From: an uncultured bacterium
Lineage (GTDB): Bacteria > Bdellovibrionota_C > UBA2361 > CAKMMH01
NCBI GenBank assembly: GCA_927798255.1
Contig: CAKMMH010000021.1
Location: 1 to 15,599, forward strand
Reading direction: 5' to 3'
DNA length: 15,599 nt
A model generated the notes under the pieces. It did not search any database, was not told the origin of the DNA, and saw nothing but the letters and a program-made list of their open reading frames with translations. This document shows, piece after piece, positions 1 through 7,257 of the stretch (within the stretch, counting starts at the first letter, position 1; each line of letters opens with the position of its first letter). Both the position numbers and the translations under genes were made by a program.

Positions 1-38
1 CCTTGTCAATACAGAATCAATAGCATCATCAGTGTTGT

Positions 39-1277
39 ATGCCGACAAAAGCCCTACTTCACAGTGCAAAAGAAATTTTAGGACTAAAAAACGCTATAAA
101 AAATGGAAAAATTGATGCTATAGATTTTAAAATTAATTATTCAAAAATTATTAATTCTTCAAGAGAAAGTATTTCAAAAATACGTGATGGTTTAAGCTTT
201 TTAATGACTAAAAATAAAATTGAAGTAATTAATGCAACTGCTTGTTTTAAAAATGATAAGGAAGTTGAATTAACTTATTCTGATAATTCAAAAGATACGA
301 TAACATTTAATGACTTAATTATCGCTACCGGTAGTACACCTCGAGAGCTTCCAAATATTAAAGTTAATGGTAAAAACGTCCATAGCTCAAAAACATTTTT
401 AACGAATGAAACTATGCCTAAAAATGCATTAGTCATAGGTTCTGGCGCTATAGGGTTAGAGTTTGCATCATTTTTAAATGCATTAGGAGTAAATGTAACT
501 ATTTTAGAAGCATTAGATAAAGTTATGCCACAAGCCGACTCAACGATTTCAAATACTTTAAAAAGACTTCTTCAAGATAGAGGTATAACAATTTTTACAT
601 CAGCAAGTATTACAAAATTTGAAAATATTAATGATGATATAATAAATATTACATTTACAGATAAAAAAGGAGTAGAAAATTCATTAACATTTGATACATG
701 TATTGCATCTGTTGGAGTTATTCCAAATACAAAAAATATTGGACTTGAAAATACTTCTGTTAATGTAACAGAAAGAGGTTTTATTATAGTAGATAATAAA
801 ATGAAAACAACAGCATCTAATATTTACGCAATAGGTGATGTTGTTGGAGCACCTACGCTTGCACACGTTGCAAGTCGAGAAGCGCTTATTGCAAGTCATG
901 CAATTTGTAATATCGAAAGTAATCTTAATAAAGATGTCATTCCGTATGGTACATATAGTTTCCCTCAGGTAGCAAGTGTTGGACTTACTGAAGAACAAGC
1001 AAAAGAAAAAGGGTTGAATTATAAGAGTGTACGATTTCCTTTTGCAGCAAATGGAAAAGCTGTAGTATCAGAAAGTGAAGAAGGCCTTATAAAATTAATA
1101 TTTGATGCTGATACAAGAAAAATATTAGGATGTCATATTATCCAAGAAGACGCAGTAGAATTAATTACAGAAATAGTTCTTGCTATAAATAATAATTTAA
1201 CTTTAGATGATATTACCAAAACTATTCATTCTCATCCTACACTATCTGAAGCGATAAGTGATGTTTGTAATCTATAA
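39..1277 (+). CDS. lpdA: Dihydrolipoamide dehydrogenase (E3), N-terminally truncated
   Basis: This is the FAD- and NAD-dependent E3 component that reoxidises dihydrolipoamide in 2-oxoacid dehydrogenase complexes or the glycine cleavage system. The reading frame begins at MPTKALLHSA, the segment that directly follows the second redox cysteine in the family. The NAD-binding GSGAIG lies at residues 134-139, the second FAD-contact GD at 266-267, and the C-terminal dimerisation domain ends with the catalytic pair H399 and E404 (SHPTLSEA). At 412 residues it lacks about 45-50 of the usual 460-475: the first FAD-binding loop and the C-x4-C redox motif. A TGT codon at 36-38 could be the second redox Cys, but the codon expected to hold the first (21-23) is TAG. 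The gene is therefore either broken by rearrangement or chimeric at the window edge. No complex partner genes are visible. The family call is firm; function is doubtful. Confidence 0.88.
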   Translation: MPTKALLHSAKEILGLKNAIKNGKIDAIDFKINYSKIINSSRESISKIRDGLSFLMTKNKIEVINATACFKNDKEVELTYSDNSKDTITFNDLIIATGSTPRELPNIKVNGKNVHSSKTFLTNETMPKNALVIGSGAIGLEFASFLNALGVNVTILEALDKVMPQADSTISNTLKRLLQDRGITIFTSASITKFENINDDIINITFTDKKGVENSLTFDTCIASVGVIPNTKNIGLENTSVNVTERGFIIVDNKMKTTASNIYAIGDVVGAPTLAHVASREALIASHAICNIESNLNKDVIPYGTYSFPQVASVGLTEEQAKEKGLNYKSVRFPFAANGKAVVSESEEGLIKLIFDADTRKILGCHIIQEDAVELITEIVLAINNNLTLDDITKTIHSHPTLSEAISDVCNL

Positions 1278-1357
1278 AGCGTATTCTAGAAATTAGTAAC
1301 AGGAATACTAAAGATTTCAGTTTTCAGGTGGCTAGACACTTTAAAAAATCTGATATC

Positions 1358-1393
1358 AGAAACTTGCTATCAACAGGCAGCTAGCAAGTTTCT
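1358..1393. terminator. Perfect 12-bp inverted repeat between convergent genes
   Basis: The arms agaaacttgcta (1358-1369) and tagcaagtttct (1382-1393) pair perfectly around a 12-base loop. They sit in the 156-base gap between the ends of lpdA (+) and map (-), where a shared terminator is expected. Neither side has a clear run of T, so it does not look like a classical intrinsic terminator. It may be a transcript-end stabilising hairpin or a remnant of a repeat. Confidence 0.5.
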
Positions 1394-1433
1394 AACTTTA
1401 TCTATCATCTATTTGAAACTCTATCCTAATTTT

Positions 1434-2219
1434 CTAATAAATCTTACTTTTTGTAAGAATTTCGACCCCTGTTTCAGTAACAAGAACTGTTTCTTCCCAC
1501 TGTGCAGATAGTTTTCTATCTTTTGTCCACACAGTCCAACCATCTGTGCGAGAGCATACAGTCTTATATGTTCCTTCATTTATCATAGGTTCTACCGTAA
1601 ATGTCATTCCCGGTTGCATAACTTCCCCTGTTCCTTTTGTTGCAATATGGACTACTTGAGGAAGCTCGTGAAATACATTTCCTATACCATGCCCTGTGTA
1701 ATCTCTGACTATTCCATAATTTTTTCCAAGACCATTTACATAATGCGCAATAGCATGCCCGATATCACCTATTCTATTTCCAGGCTTAACCATTTGTATC
1801 CCAATATCCATTGCTTTTTTTGCAGTTTCTACTAAATGAATTGCTTTTGATGTGCATGCTTTTTTTCCACCTACAAAATACATACGACTGGCATCACCAT
1901 AATATCCATCAAGAATTGATGTAACATCAATATTAATAATATCTCCTTCTTTTAAAATTTCTTTCTCACTTGGTATACCGTGGCATACCACTTCATTTAC
2001 TGATGTACAAACAGATTTTGGAAATCCTTTATAATTTAAAGGAGCAGGAATTGCACCAAGTTTTAACGTAAGCTCATGAACAAATGTATTAATATCTTCT
2101 GTGGAAATTCCAGGTTTTACTATCTCATGAACATCATCTAAAATCTGAGCTGTAACTTTACAGGCTGCTCTCATTTTTTCTATTTCTTCACTAGTCTTAA
2201 TTGTAATTGTTTCTGACAT
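1434..2219 (-). CDS. map: Methionine aminopeptidase, type I
   Basis: This cytosolic dimetal protease removes the initiator Met from nascent proteins. The 261-residue length is usual for type I enzymes without an N-terminal extension. Metal ligands are all visible: D98 (NIDVT), D109 (GDASR), H177 (GHGIG), E210 (FTVEP) and E242 (QWEET). Substrate-contacting H80 (CHGIP) and H184 are also present. The start is supported by a strong ribosome binding site (aagggag) that overlaps the stop codon of the upstream lpxI gene, so the two are translationally close and probably co-transcribed. map is the last gene of the minus-strand envelope block and faces lpdA. Its pairing with lipid A genes is probably a lineage-specific arrangement rather than a functional link. 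Confidence 0.97.
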   Translation of the reverse strand: MSETITIKTSEEIEKMRAACKVTAQILDDVHEIVKPGISTEDINTFVHELTLKLGAIPAPLNYKGFPKSVCTSVNEVVCHGIPSEKEILKEGDIINIDVTSILDGYYGDASRMYFVGGKKACTSKAIHLVETAKKAMDIGIQMVKPGNRIGDIGHAIAHYVNGLGKNYGIVRDYTGHGIGNVFHELPQVVHIATKGTGEVMQPGMTFTVEPMINEGTYKTVCSRTDGWTVWTKDRKLSAQWEETVLVTETGVEILTKSKIY

Positions 2220-2234
2220 GATATATTAACTCCC

Positions 2235-3023
2235 TTAGATCTCGTCTTTATTAAAAACTCTAACTGCAATTTTAGCCTCATTTGCCATTTTTTGAAAGGT
2301 TATAGGGTCAATAATAACTGTTTTTTGAGCCTCAATTGCAAGCGCGGAAAGTTTTGCCTCCTTCATACTTTCAATTGTTTTAGGTCCAACTGTTGGCAAA
2401 TCAAGTCTTAAATCTTGCTGAGGTTTAACAAGTTTTACGAGGACTCCCTTAGGTGAATTTGCACTTTTTTGAATAAGTTTTCCAGCCCTTAAAATCATAT
2501 TATCAGTCCCCTCTACTGCCTCAACTGCAACGACTAATCCATCTGCAACAACTACGCCTTGTCCTATATCAAACTTGCCAATTTCCTTTGCAACATTCCA
2601 TCCAAATTTTACATCGTTTAACTCTTCTTGTGTAAAATCTCTATTTGTAATCAGACCTTGCTTTGCCACACAATCTTTTAAAAGGACTGTTGGAGATAAA
2701 ACTTTTATACCTGATTTTTCAACTTCATTCGCGATAACTCTAAGAATAACATCATCTCTTATAGTTTTTGCTTTTGCTAAGATTAGGAGTCCCTTCGCAT
2801 CAATTTTAACATTACCAAAAAGATTTATTCTTCTTATGCCCCCCGCAAAAGCCATCTGGGTTACTTTTTCATTTTTTAAAATTTTTAAAAATTTACCGAA
2901 CTCACCTATTTTTAATTCATACCACTTGTCTGCTAATTCTTTTAATTCTTCTGACGCTTCCCCCTTAACACCAATAATTACTATTTCAATCCCTTTATTC
3001 TTTGCATTTTTTGCAAATTTCAC
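2235..3023 (-). CDS. lpxI: UDP-2,3-diacylglucosamine pyrophosphatase LpxI (DUF1009)
   Basis: LpxI hydrolyses UDP-2,3-diacylglucosamine to lipid X and UMP, the step done by LpxH in E. coli. The coordinates given begin at a GTG codon, but the family N-terminus clearly continues upstream in the same frame to about 3062 (SKIALIAGNGNFP then VKFAKNAK), a conserved Rossmann-like start. That upstream frame runs to a TGA at 3117-3119 and contains no ATG, GTG or TTG, so the true start is unclear: a rare start codon (ATT or ATA are available), a sequence error or a start-codon loss. The frame ends in the conserved C-terminal part with QDLRLDLPTVGPKT, the region holding the catalytic Asp in characterised LpxI. 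It lies between lpxA and map in the same direction. The family call is confident; the start is not. Confidence 0.9.
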   Translation of the reverse strand: MKFAKNAKNKGIEIVIIGVKGEASEELKELADKWYELKIGEFGKFLKILKNEKVTQMAFAGGIRRINLFGNVKIDAKGLLILAKAKTIRDDVILRVIANEVEKSGIKVLSPTVLLKDCVAKQGLITNRDFTQEELNDVKFGWNVAKEIGKFDIGQGVVVADGLVVAVEAVEGTDNMILRAGKLIQKSANSPKGVLVKLVKPQQDLRLDLPTVGPKTIESMKEAKLSALAIEAQKTVIIDPITFQKMANEAKIAVRVFNKDEI

Positions 3024-3167
3024 AGGGAAATTACCATTTCCAGCAATAAGAGCAATCTTTGATGCAAGCGTTATATTATGAATATTAGAAATATAGATGT
3101 TTTCTAAGAGATAAAATCACCTTTTAAAAACTAAAAAACAAAACTTAAAAAATTATTCAATTATTTT

Positions 3168-3986
3168 TTATGATTGTTCTTCATCTCCATTAGCATCTTT
3201 ACGTGATAACGTGAATCCTCTAATTGAATCTTCAGAAAGAAAACTTAAAAATGTTCTACCAAGTTCAAAATCATATTCTGGATCAGATATCAAACTAGCT
3301 ACTCTATCTTTAAAATGCCCTTCACCTAAAAAGACTTTTCTATAAAGTTTTCGTATTTTTAATATATGCTCTTTTGAAAAGCCACCTCTTAAAAGTCCAA
3401 CTTGATTAATTCCAACAAGCCCTGCTCTATCTCCTTGAGCATAACAACAAGGTGCTATATCACGTGACACCATAGCGCCACCTCCAATAAATGCTCTCTC
3501 GCCTATACGTGTAAATTGATGAATAGCACTAAGCCCACCCATAATAATATTATTTGCCATAACAACATGACCTGCAATTGTTGCACAGTTTGCAAACACA
3601 TTATTATTTCCTATAACAACATCATGAGCAACATGTGAACATGCCATAAAAAGATTATTATTTCCGACAACTGTTTTCATAATGCCAGTTTTTGTACCTT
3701 TATGCATCGTAACACATTCTCTAATTTTATTATTGTTACCAATAATAAGCTCTGAGTCTTCACCTTGAAACTTTAAATCTTGAGGAACTGCACCGATTGA
3801 TGCAAATTGAAAAATCTGATTACCATCACCTATCGTGGTTTTCCCATCTATACATACATTTGAAGAAATTTTATTATTTTTTCCTATTTTGACATTTGGC
3901 CCAATAAAAGTAAAAGGTCCTATTTCTGTCCCTTCACCAATTTGTGCGCCATCTGAAATTACTGCTAGTTTATGAATATTAGTCAT
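3168..3986 (-). CDS. lpxA: UDP-N-acetylglucosamine O-acyltransferase
   Basis: LpxA transfers a 3-hydroxyacyl chain from acyl carrier protein to the 3-OH of UDP-GlcNAc, the first step of lipid A synthesis. Most of the first 190 residues are hexapeptide repeats of a left-handed parallel beta-helix (for example IGEGTEIGPFTFIG, IGNNNKIRE, VIGNNNVFAN). The catalytic His is H121 in SHVAHD, and the C-terminal helical part begins near GLLRGGFSKEHILKIRKLY. The length of 272 residues compares with about 262 in E. coli. A ggagaa ribosome binding site precedes the ATG. It sits 47 bases after fabZ, the typical order in lipid A clusters. Acyl-chain length preference cannot be judged safely from the sequence alone. 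Confidence 0.97.
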   Translation of the reverse strand: MTNIHKLAVISDGAQIGEGTEIGPFTFIGPNVKIGKNNKISSNVCIDGKTTIGDGNQIFQFASIGAVPQDLKFQGEDSELIIGNNNKIRECVTMHKGTKTGIMKTVVGNNNLFMACSHVAHDVVIGNNNVFANCATIAGHVVMANNIIMGGLSAIHQFTRIGERAFIGGGAMVSRDIAPCCYAQGDRAGLVGINQVGLLRGGFSKEHILKIRKLYRKVFLGEGHFKDRVASLISDPEYDFELGRTFLSFLSEDSIRGFTLSRKDANGDEEQS

Positions 3987-4033
3987 ACTTATTTCTCCAC
4001 TATTTTTCTTCTAATTTTTTTCTAATCCTTCTT

Positions 4034-4480
4034 TTATTTTTCAGCTGCTGTAAGAATACCGCTTGCTACAACCTCACCATCAACAGTAGCAGTCCCTTGC
4101 ATTTTCCACAAGAAGCTTTTTTTTGTAAGAAGCTTCATAGTGATATGAATAACATCACCCGGAACAACTTGTTTTCTCCATTTAAATTCATCAGTCCCTA
4201 CTAAATAAAATGTCTTAGAAAGATCTGCGCCATCTCTTTTTCTTGCCAAAAATGCACCTGCTTGAGCCATAGCTTCAACAATTAAGACTCCAGGCATTAC
4301 AGGATGTTCTGGAAAATGTCCTTGGAAAAACGGCTCATTAATTGTAACATTTTTGAAGGCGATAATTTCATCACCACCATCTCGTGAGATTACTTTATCT
4401 ATCATAATAAATGGATACCTGTGAGGTAAAATTCTCTTAATTTCATTAATATCATAAAGTACATTACTATTACTACTCAT
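4034..4480 (-). CDS. fabZ: 3-hydroxyacyl-ACP dehydratase FabZ
   Basis: FabZ dehydrates (3R)-hydroxyacyl-ACP to trans-2-enoyl-ACP in type II fatty acid synthesis. It shares the hydroxyacyl-ACP pool with LpxA, which explains their pairing. The single hot-dog domain of 148 residues carries the catalytic His H55 in [14 protein letters not shown] and Glu E69 in the following helix (LIVEAMAQ). The N-terminal [15 protein letters not shown] is the standard family opening. The 61-base gap back to skp contains a perfect AT palindrome (4506-4521) and no room for lpxD, which usually stands between these genes. Confidence 0.97.
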   Translation of the reverse strand: MSSNSNVLYDINEIKRILPHRYPFIMIDKVISRDGGDEIIAFKNVTINEPFFQGHFPEHPVMPGVLIVEAMAQAGAFLARKRDGADLSKTFYLVGTDEFKWRKQVVPGDVIHITMKLLTKKSFLWKMQGTATVDGEVVASGILTAAEK

Positions 4481-4505
4481 ATATTATTCATCAACCCCTA
4501 ATAAC

Positions 4506-4521
4506 TTATATAATTATATAA
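4506..4521. repeat. Perfect 16-bp AT palindrome between skp and fabZ
   Basis: The sequence ttatataattatataa is its own reverse complement and lies in the 61-base skp-fabZ gap. It could be a protein-binding site or a weak internal promoter element. In DNA this AT-rich it may also be chance. Confidence 0.35.
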
Positions 4522-4541
4522 CATTTCAAATTTATTGATTA

Positions 4542-5060
4542 TTAATTAAACATATCTATTACTTCATCTGTAATATCATATTCGTCATTTGCATATATCA
4601 CAAAAGCATCTCCTTTTTGAAGAACTAGAGGATAGCCTTTTTTCTTTGATAAATCACTTACTACTTGTTGAATTTTTGTAAGAAGATTTTTAAACAAAGC
4701 ATTTTTCTTTCTTGCATACATTTCCTTCTTATCATTAAATTCTAACATTAGGTCTCTTTCTTCTTTTTGAAGCTCTTTTTGTTTCTCTTCTAATGCAGAA
4801 GCAGAAAGAAGTGGTGCTTTTTGAAGTAAATCGCTTCTTTTCTTATCTATAGCGTTCTTTTTCCCCTCTAACACTTTATAATCTTTCTCCATTTCGGTTT
4901 TTAATTCTTCAAGTGATTTTTTAGAAGATTTTGATTCAGCTAAAACTTTATTAAAATCTACAAAATATACTTTATTGTCTTGCGCAGTAGCAAAATCAAC
5001 AAAACAAAGATTAGAGTTTATAAAAATTGACAATATTAATAACAAAAAAATCTTTTTCAT
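4542..5060 (-). CDS. skp: Periplasmic chaperone Skp/OmpH
   Basis: Skp is a trimeric periplasmic holdase that carries unfolded outer-membrane proteins to the BAM complex. The protein starts with a Sec signal peptide (MKKIFLLLILSIFINSN, cleavage probably near FATA-QD). It continues as a short beta part (KVYFVDFNKVL), then a long charged coiled-coil arm rich in Lys and Glu, and returns to KKGYPLVLQKGDAFVIYAND. That architecture is classic for OmpH. I chose the ATG at 5058-5060 (172 residues). An in-frame GTG at 5073-5075 would add only MGLCI ahead of a signal peptide that already looks complete. It heads the skp-fabZ-lpxA-lpxI-map run and is separated from its usual upstream neighbour bamA by inserted DNA. 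Confidence 0.92.
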   Translation of the reverse strand: MKKIFLLLILSIFINSNLCFVDFATAQDNKVYFVDFNKVLAESKSSKKSLEELKTEMEKDYKVLEGKKNAIDKKRSDLLQKAPLLSASALEEKQKELQKEERDLMLEFNDKKEMYARKKNALFKNLLTKIQQVVSDLSKKKGYPLVLQKGDAFVIYANDEYDITDEVIDMFN

Positions 5061-5213
5061 AATACATAAACCCACTAAAAATAAACAAAATCATTTTATA
5101 CTTTTTCCTATAAAATTCAAGTGTTTAACATTTTTTATAAACCTTTTTCAAATAAAAAATCATCAAATATTATAGGACTTGTTTGTTTTTTATCTTTTTA
5201 AAAAAGTTTTTTT

Positions 5214-6626
5214 ATGGAAAATTACAAAGTGGACATGGGAAAGAATAATAAATTCAAAAGAAACAATATATTATCTTTTATTTTTTTGATGTTTATGGTG
5301 TCAATGATTGCAATGCCAAATTTTACACCTAAAAGTTTTAAACACGATGTAAAAAATGATAAATTTCTACCAGTTAAATTTCCATGGACAATTAAAGTAA
5401 ACAGGCTTTCTCTGATAAATTGTGTAAATTATTCACCTAGCACTGATGCTACAGTTAATATCACAATAAGTGGAAATAAAAATGATACCGCGAAAGAGTC
5501 ATTATTAGTAGAATCGACCAAAGAGTTAACATTTTTTATTAATGAGCTTAAGAGTTTTCAAAATATAAAAAGTAAAAAAGGCACTATTTCAGTTGATAGT
5601 ATATCGAAAAATGTTTTTTGTTATATAAATTATTATAGCTATAACGATGAAGATAACGTTGTTGGAATTTCATCGTTTACAAAAAACGATATAATAAAAG
5701 GGAATTCTTATATAATAAACAATAAAAATTTATATGGGAATCAAATTAAAAAGATTGATTTATATATTCACAATCTTTCTAACAAAGAGTTTAATGCTAA
5801 TATTTTATCGTATACAAAAAATGGTAAGCTAAAAAAATCCTATAATATAGAAAATCTTAAGAAAAATGATGAAAAATTTATAAAAATTAAAAATAAAAGC
5901 AATATGCTTTATCATATAATTCCGAGTGATACTTCTATAGAATATAATGCTTATTTAAAAGTAACTTTAGAAAATAAAATTCTTACGATAAAACCATTAA
6001 TTAGTTTTTCAAAATCGAATTTACTCCCTATCACTTCAAAAACTTATATTGGAAATGTATCAAAAGACAAGGCTAATATTACATTAAGTTTATACAATGA
6101 TTCAAATAAGGAAATAGTAAAAAAGATTGAGCTTGAACCATATACATTTAAATCTTTTAATTTTAAATCTGATACTAGAGATGAAAATATTCAATCATTA
6201 AAATTAACCTCAAATTCTAAAAACATCATTTCATTTACAAAGAGAAGTGATGAAATTGTTCCTTTTGTTTCAGATAATAAACTAAATAGCACTGATATTC
6301 TATTAGGATATAATTTGTCCCTTGGTGAGAAAGCTACGCTTGATATTATTAATGATAATAATAAACGTATTGAAGCTACTATTTATGTTAATGAAAATAA
6401 TATGAGGAAAATTTCCATTCTTCCTCATTCAAAAGTTTCAATTAAACTTAATAGACTTCTAAACAAAAAAAGTTTAATTGGTTACCTATATGTAAGTAGC
6501 AACGAGAAAATTAGTGCTAAATTAAACACAAAACTTGAGAAAAGATTAGAATTTACAAATAATGGTCAAGCTATTTTAGATGAAACATTTGGTGGCATAG
6601 AAACTCCAGAGTATATTATTAGGTAA
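5214..6626 (+). CDS. Secreted or anchored protein of unknown family with repeated beta-sandwich-like modules
   Basis: I do not recognise a named family. The 470-residue protein has a basic N-terminus and one hydrophobic segment (about 19-35, NILSFIFLMFMVSMIAM) without an obvious cleavage box, so it may be exported or membrane-tethered. The rest is Lys-, Asn- and Ser-rich with alternating hydrophobic residues. I see about four weakly similar modules at roughly 62-140, 178-255, 276-343 and 360-442. Each has the plan: beta strands with an Asn-rich turn (LSLYNDSNKEI, LDIINDNNKRI), a strand and Pro/Ser turn (LEPYTFKSF, LPHSKVSI), then a strand of the type LxxxS-N (LKLTSNSKNI, LYVSSNEKI). This resembles Ig-like extracellular modules. 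The coding sequence is very AT-rich. A second in-frame ATG seven codons downstream has a better ribosome binding site (aaagtgg), so the start is uncertain. It runs opposite to the envelope operon it splits. Confidence 0.75.
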   Translation: MENYKVDMGKNNKFKRNNILSFIFLMFMVSMIAMPNFTPKSFKHDVKNDKFLPVKFPWTIKVNRLSLINCVNYSPSTDATVNITISGNKNDTAKESLLVESTKELTFFINELKSFQNIKSKKGTISVDSISKNVFCYINYYSYNDEDNVVGISSFTKNDIIKGNSYIINNKNLYGNQIKKIDLYIHNLSNKEFNANILSYTKNGKLKKSYNIENLKKNDEKFIKIKNKSNMLYHIIPSDTSIEYNAYLKVTLENKILTIKPLISFSKSNLLPITSKTYIGNVSKDKANITLSLYNDSNKEIVKKIELEPYTFKSFNFKSDTRDENIQSLKLTSNSKNIISFTKRSDEIVPFVSDNKLNSTDILLGYNLSLGEKATLDIINDNNKRIEATIYVNENNMRKISILPHSKVSIKLNRLLNKKSLIGYLYVSSNEKISAKLNTKLEKRLEFTNNGQAILDETFGGIETPEYIIR

Positions 6627-6637
6627 TATTTTGTTTT

Positions 6638-7000
6638 CTAATATCCGGGGAAAGTCTTAGGATTAAGATGTCATATAACAAACCACTGCTGTCCACGATT
6701 TGAAACCAGATACTTATTTCCTCATTAATATTCATTAAAAAATAAGAACAATTCCTCATTACAAGTCTCATCATCTTTAATTATACATGTAGCATCTGAA
6801 ACTTGTGTTGCAAGTGGATTTTATTTGCTATGTATAAGAAATTATCATCGAAAACTATTAACCCAGACTGACCAATAGGCTCGCTCCAACCGTAGTTTCC
6901 AAAAATTCCTTCATCAAAATAACCAACTAATCGACGACGTATTGCAAACGTTGCCAAAATAAGGATCGTTTTTCGTGATCCGATAATTGCGGTTAAAATA
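6638..7000 (-). pseudogene. Decayed gene remnant of unknown family
   Basis: On the minus strand a protein-like reading can be followed for about 120 codons with one frameshift and several stops. It begins near TAIIGSRKTILILATF and runs through LVGYFDEGIFGNYGWSEP and GQSGLIVFDDNFLYIANKI. It then changes frame near 6815-6825 to PLATQVSDATCIIKDDET, and CNEELFLFFNEY follows. Two adjacent stops (TAA TGA, 6722-6727) come next, then GNKYLVSNRGQQWFVI, another TGA, and HLNPKTFPGY ending at TAG (6638-6640). The composition (Cys pair, Gly/Trp/Asn-rich turns, NRGQQWFVI) looks like real protein rather than random AT-rich DNA, perhaps a secreted or pilin-like protein. There is no start codon, and the 5' end fades into AT-rich sequence. 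It lies downstream of bamA in the same direction. Confidence 0.5.
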
Positions 7001-7036
7001 TAAAAAATTTTATTAATTTTTTATAAATTATCTCTT

Positions 7037-7102
7037 GCGTTTCTCGGAGAGTCCACATATGTACTCCTCGTACAGCTAGAGTCACCCGAATAAAAATAAC
7101 GC
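7037..7102. repeat. Imperfect palindromic element with GTAC apex
   Basis: This is an imperfect dyad with outer arms gcgtt (7037-7041) and aacgc (7098-7102), partly matching inner arms (ctcgg/cccga) and an apex GTAC-tcctc-GTAC at 7061-7073. It is richer in G and C than its surroundings and encodes nothing convincing. It resembles dispersed intergenic palindromes. With the larger palindrome that follows it shares a GTAC-loop-GTAC apex. Copy number elsewhere in the genome is unknown. Confidence 0.45.
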
Positions 7103-7129
7103 AGTATTTCGCGATTCATCATCTATTTT

Positions 7130-7257
7130 AAAAAAAATTGGCGAGGCGCCAAAGGTACGAGGCATTTGAGGGTGAAAAAGCGCAAACGTACTTATGTACG
7201 GAGAGCATTTTTCATCCCTCAAATAACGATGTAACTTTGGATGCATCGCCAATTTTT
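7130..7257. repeat. Long palindromic element abutting bamA, bidirectional terminator-like
   Basis: The outer arms aattggcga (7136-7144) and tcgccaatt (7245-7253) pair exactly. The apex is cgtac-ttat-gtacg (7187-7200). Between them the arms match imperfectly over about 50 bases, for example catttgaggg/ccctcaaat and tgaaaaa/tttttca. Runs of A on the left and T on the right give a stem followed by a T run on both strands, so it could end transcription of bamA and of anything from the left. The right edge supplies bases of the bamA stop codon. The size and two-armed form suggest a MITE-like or repetitive palindromic element that inserted here. Confidence 0.65.

Noticed and set aside
684..998. Minus-strand open frame of 104 residues inside lpdA
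   Set aside because: It lies fully antisense to conserved lpdA sequence and is Cys/Asn/Ile-rich without any domain; a shadow frame.
2575..3081. Plus-strand open frame of 168 residues opposite lpxI
   Set aside because: It is antisense to conserved LpxI sequence and has no recognisable motif or ribosome binding site.
5061..5213. Defined sigma-70 promoters in the skp / orphan gene divergent gap
   Set aside because: The gap is so AT-rich that many -10-like boxes occur; none is paired with a convincing -35 at proper spacing.
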